A DNA stretch of 42,835 nt from Acetobacter persici JCM 25330. GTDB taxonomy: Bacteria > Pseudomonadota > Alphaproteobacteria > Acetobacterales > Acetobacteraceae. Under the pieces are notes generated by a model. That model worked only from the letters and a program-made list of their open reading frames with translations, did not search any database and had not been told where the DNA came from. Positions within the stretch are counted from its first letter, which is position 1; every line of letters begins with the position of its first letter. The DNA lies in NCBI RefSeq assembly GCF_000613905.1, contig NZ_BAJW01000029.1, forward strand, positions 1 through 42,835, given 5' to 3'. This document shows positions 40,660 through 42,835 of the stretch, piece by piece. The translations under genes and the position numbers were made by a program.

Positions 40660-42835
40660 TCAGAACCCTGTAGAGGCAGTAAACAAGGCGGCGAACCCGC
40701 CCCCCACGTAGTAATCCGGCGCACTGCCCGCAAGCGTGGTGCCGTAACGGCCCGTAGTGTCCTTTGCATTCAGCGTCGGGTCCGCCACGCCGGACAGGTA
40801 ATGCTGGTTACTGATATTGATAAAATTCATGCGGAATTCCGGCTTATGCAGCATCGCCACATCCGCCAGCCGGTAGCCCACGGCCAGATTGCCCGTCACA
40901 TGGTCGGACATGCGCTCATCATTCATGAACGTCGCGTACTGGTGGCCGGTATATTTGACGGTCGCCGTGCCAAAAAAGTGCCCGTCATCGAACGTCAGGC
41001 CTGCCGCTGCCTGAAGTGTCGGGCTGCGCACGGCAGTTTTGCCGCGTGTGGGCAGCAGGTCTCCGTTCGTTTCAATATCATTATCAATGGTGGCGTGCAG
41101 ATACTCGCCCGAGACATACGGGCTGAGGTGATGCCAGGGGCGCAGGCCAAACTCCACATCCACGCCCCGGCTGGTCTGCCCGCCTGCGTTCATGGTGGAC
41201 TGCACAAAAGAACCGTTTTCCGAAATCAGCGTGGCCACCTGCCGGTTTGTAAAATTGTAGTTGAACAGCGTGACGCTGCCCACAAACCGGTCATCCGCGT
41301 AGCGGTAACCCAGTTCTTCCGAGATGGAATATTCGTTTTTGACATGCGTGGTGCCCTTGCTTTCCGTCTGGCCGGAGGTCGGGTCAAACACATCATACAA
41401 CGCTGTTTCCGCAGGGGTGCGGAAATTGGTGGTCGCACTGAAAAACACCTGATGATGCGGCGTAATCTGGAAACGCGCCGCCAGACGCGGCAGCGGCACC
41501 GCGCTGTTGGTGTTGGCATGATAGGCCGCACCCGGCATGGCGTTGGTGCCGGTGCGCGTCATCATCACTTCCTTAAAGCCTGCCGTCAGCAAAAGCCGGT
41601 CATGTAGCAGAGAAAGCCGGTCACCCAGAAACAGCGCATTGGTTTGCGTCACGGTGTGGTTATTGGTGCCCAGCAGCAGAGACCCGTCGGACAGATGAAT
41701 GCCGCTCACCCCGCCATTGCCCCAGATATTGGCGGCATATCCTCCATCGGATACAGCAGTGAACTGCTGTTTTTCAGTATCGTCGGAATAATCATACCAG
41801 TAGCCCAGCACCAGATCATTCACGCCGCGCTTCCAGTCCAGTGCGGCGGTAAAGCCGGACCGGTAGCTGCGCTGGGTGTAATCCGCCCGGACAGTCGCCC
41901 AGCCATCCTGCGTGCTGGGCAGCGTCAGCGCATCCGCCAGAGGCTGGGTGCCGTTATACAGGCCGGAGGTCGGGATCTGCGTGCCGCCGGGGGCGTTGCC
42001 ATAGGCCCCCTGCGCGTAGGGCGTGGCCTTTAACGTCAGGCCGTGCGCCAGATGCAGGCTGACCGGAGCGGCCAGATAAAGCGTGCGCTCGGGCTGGCGA
42101 TACAACCGCCAGTAATCCGTGCCCGCCGCCGCATTGGTCATATCATAGCGCCGGGCCAGATTATTCGCGCCGTGAATCCCGTCCTGCGCCCAGCTTTCTT
42201 TGGAAACCTGCGGGTAATAACTGTCAATCGCCTGATTCCATGAGCCGAGGAGCGAGGCCGTGTTCCCCCGCCCCCAGTCCTTTTGCAGCTTGAAGTCCAC
42301 ATGCTGGCGCACATCCCGCCCCGGCCCGCGCCAGTTATCACTGGCCGCGTGGGAGTAAGAGACAAAGCCACGCAGGCCGGTTTTGCCAATCTCGCCACTC
42401 TCCAGCCGAATATATTCGCGGTTGGTGTCAGAGGACCCGTAGGAGATATCCACCTGCCCCCCGGCCTTTTCCGCCGGGGTGCGGAAGCGCAGGCTCATCA
42501 GCCCGCCTGCCGCGTTCAGAACCGGGCTGTCCAGATCCGCAGCACCCTGCTGGAGGGCAATGCTGTCATAGTTCTCACTATCGGCAAACTGGCTGGGGTA
42601 GCCGGTGTAATAAGCAATATCGTTCAGCGGTGCGCCTTCCAGCACATAACCAATGGCATCCCCGTTCAGGCCGCGCACGGAAATATTGGTCTGGGGCGAA
42701 AAACCCAGCGGGTCGGACGAGGCCACATTGGCCCCCGGCAGCAAAGCCACCAGATCAAACGCCGTGGCGGAAGGCGCCTGACGCCCGATAAAATCCGCCC
42801 CCACAACACTGATCGCCTTTGGCGCATCCTGCGGC
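40660..42835 (-). CDS. TonB-dependent receptor, N-terminus outside window
   Basis: The frame is open to the window end, so the signal peptide and TonB box are not seen. It covers the plug (L-P-G-A-N-V-A-S-S-D-P-L-G, V-R-G-L-N, V-L-E-G-A-P-L-N-D) and a whole barrel that ends T-A-S-T-G-F, a terminal Phe. It is a paralogue of the receptor at 22166-24493, with shared words in plug and barrel. The APH-fold kinase begins 73 bases after its stop on the same strand, followed by pnuC. That suggests a three-gene uptake operon. The apparent GTG at 42804 is internal. The promoter, and any riboswitch, lie outside the window. Confidence 0.88.
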   Translation of the reverse strand, partial: PQDAPKAISVVGADFIGRQAPSATAFDLVALLPGANVASSDPLGFSPQTNISVRGLNGDAIGYVLEGAPLNDIAYYTGYPSQFADSENYDSIALQQGAADLDSPVLNAAGGLMSLRFRTPAEKAGGQVDISYGSSDTNREYIRLESGEIGKTGLRGFVSYSHAASDNWRGPGRDVRQHVDFKLQKDWGRGNTASLLGSWNQAIDSYYPQVSKESWAQDGIHGANNLARRYDMTNAAAGTDYWRLYRQPERTLYLAAPVSLHLAHGLTLKATPYAQGAYGNAPGGTQIPTSGLYNGTQPLADALTLPSTQDGWATVRADYTQRSYRSGFTAALDWKRGVNDLVLGYWYDYSDDTEKQQFTAVSDGGYAANIWGNGGVSGIHLSDGSLLLGTNNHTVTQTNALFLGDRLSLLHDRLLLTAGFKEVMMTRTGTNAMPGAAYHANTNSAVPLPRLAARFQITPHHQVFFSATTNFRTPAETALYDVFDPTSGQTESKGTTHVKNEYSISEELGYRYADDRFVGSVTLFNYNFTNRQVATLISENGSFVQSTMNAGGQTSRGVDVEFGLRPWHHLSPYVSGEYLHATIDNDIETNGDLLPTRGKTAVRSPTLQAAAGLTFDDGHFFGTATVKYTGHQYATFMNDERMSDHVTGNLAVGYRLADVAMLHKPEFRMNFINISNQHYLSGVADPTLNAKDTTGRYGTTLAGSAPDYYVGGGFAALFTASTGF

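Overview
The window looks like chromosomal DNA of an alphaproteobacterium, most likely an acetic acid bacterium (Acetobacteraceae). This is inferred from the GC-rich background, the gene set (type II NADH dehydrogenase, several TonB-dependent receptors, Sad-like succinate-semialdehyde dehydrogenase, many small transporters) and GANTC sites. No rRNA, tRNA, CRISPR array or intact transposase was seen. Genes are mostly short operons in mixed orientation.

Layout. 1-4.6 kb: the 3' end of a TonB-like gene, a CoiA-like zinc-site protein, a Gly-rich lipoprotein, a frameshifted retropepsin-like gene and a compact UvrD-type helicase. 4.7-9.6 kb: AMP nucleosidase (frameshifted), hotdog thioesterase, ferritin-like diiron protein, membrane acyltransferase, GNAT. 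9.9-17.4 kb: a Tat-type SDR and a VOC protein (both frameshifted), an EamA exporter divergent from an Lrp/AsnC regulator, a Tat-type metallophosphoesterase, a cold-shock protein, fluC/crcB behind a recognisable fluoride riboswitch, a second EamA transporter, and ydfG followed by a decayed ydfG-like fragment. 17.8-27.4 kb, with visibly lower GC: a nitrilase-fold amidase plus a small partner, a MocR/GntR regulator divergent from an MFS transporter and a TonB-dependent receptor, NDH-2 and a Sad-like aldehyde dehydrogenase. 28-33.9 kb: a PiT phosphate transporter, nsrR divergent from hmp-DUF488 with a perfect NsrR-type palindrome over the hmp promoter, purU, and a CPBP-family membrane protein carrying a hexanucleotide repeat. 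33.9-38.5 kb: a Fur-box-preceded siderophore receptor operon (receptor, two small membrane proteins, PepSY protein) in which every junction is an ATGA overlap. 38.8-42.8 kb: a second TonB receptor of the same subfamily as the 22-24 kb one, followed by an APH-fold kinase (frameshifted) and a PnuC transporter.

The most interesting system is the receptor-kinase-PnuC cassette at the right end. It reads as a complete path from outer membrane to cytoplasmic phosphorylation for a vitamin-like nutrient. A paralogous receptor at 22-24 kb is paired instead with an MFS permease under a PLP-type MocR regulator. NO detoxification (nsrR/hmp), iron uptake (Fur box) and fluoride export (riboswitch) each have their control element visible in the DNA.

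A caution for readers: six genes carry single-base frame changes, mostly at short homopolymers (five apparent losses, two gains). They may be uncorrected sequencing errors rather than biology, so these genes are described as frameshifted and should not be assumed dead.
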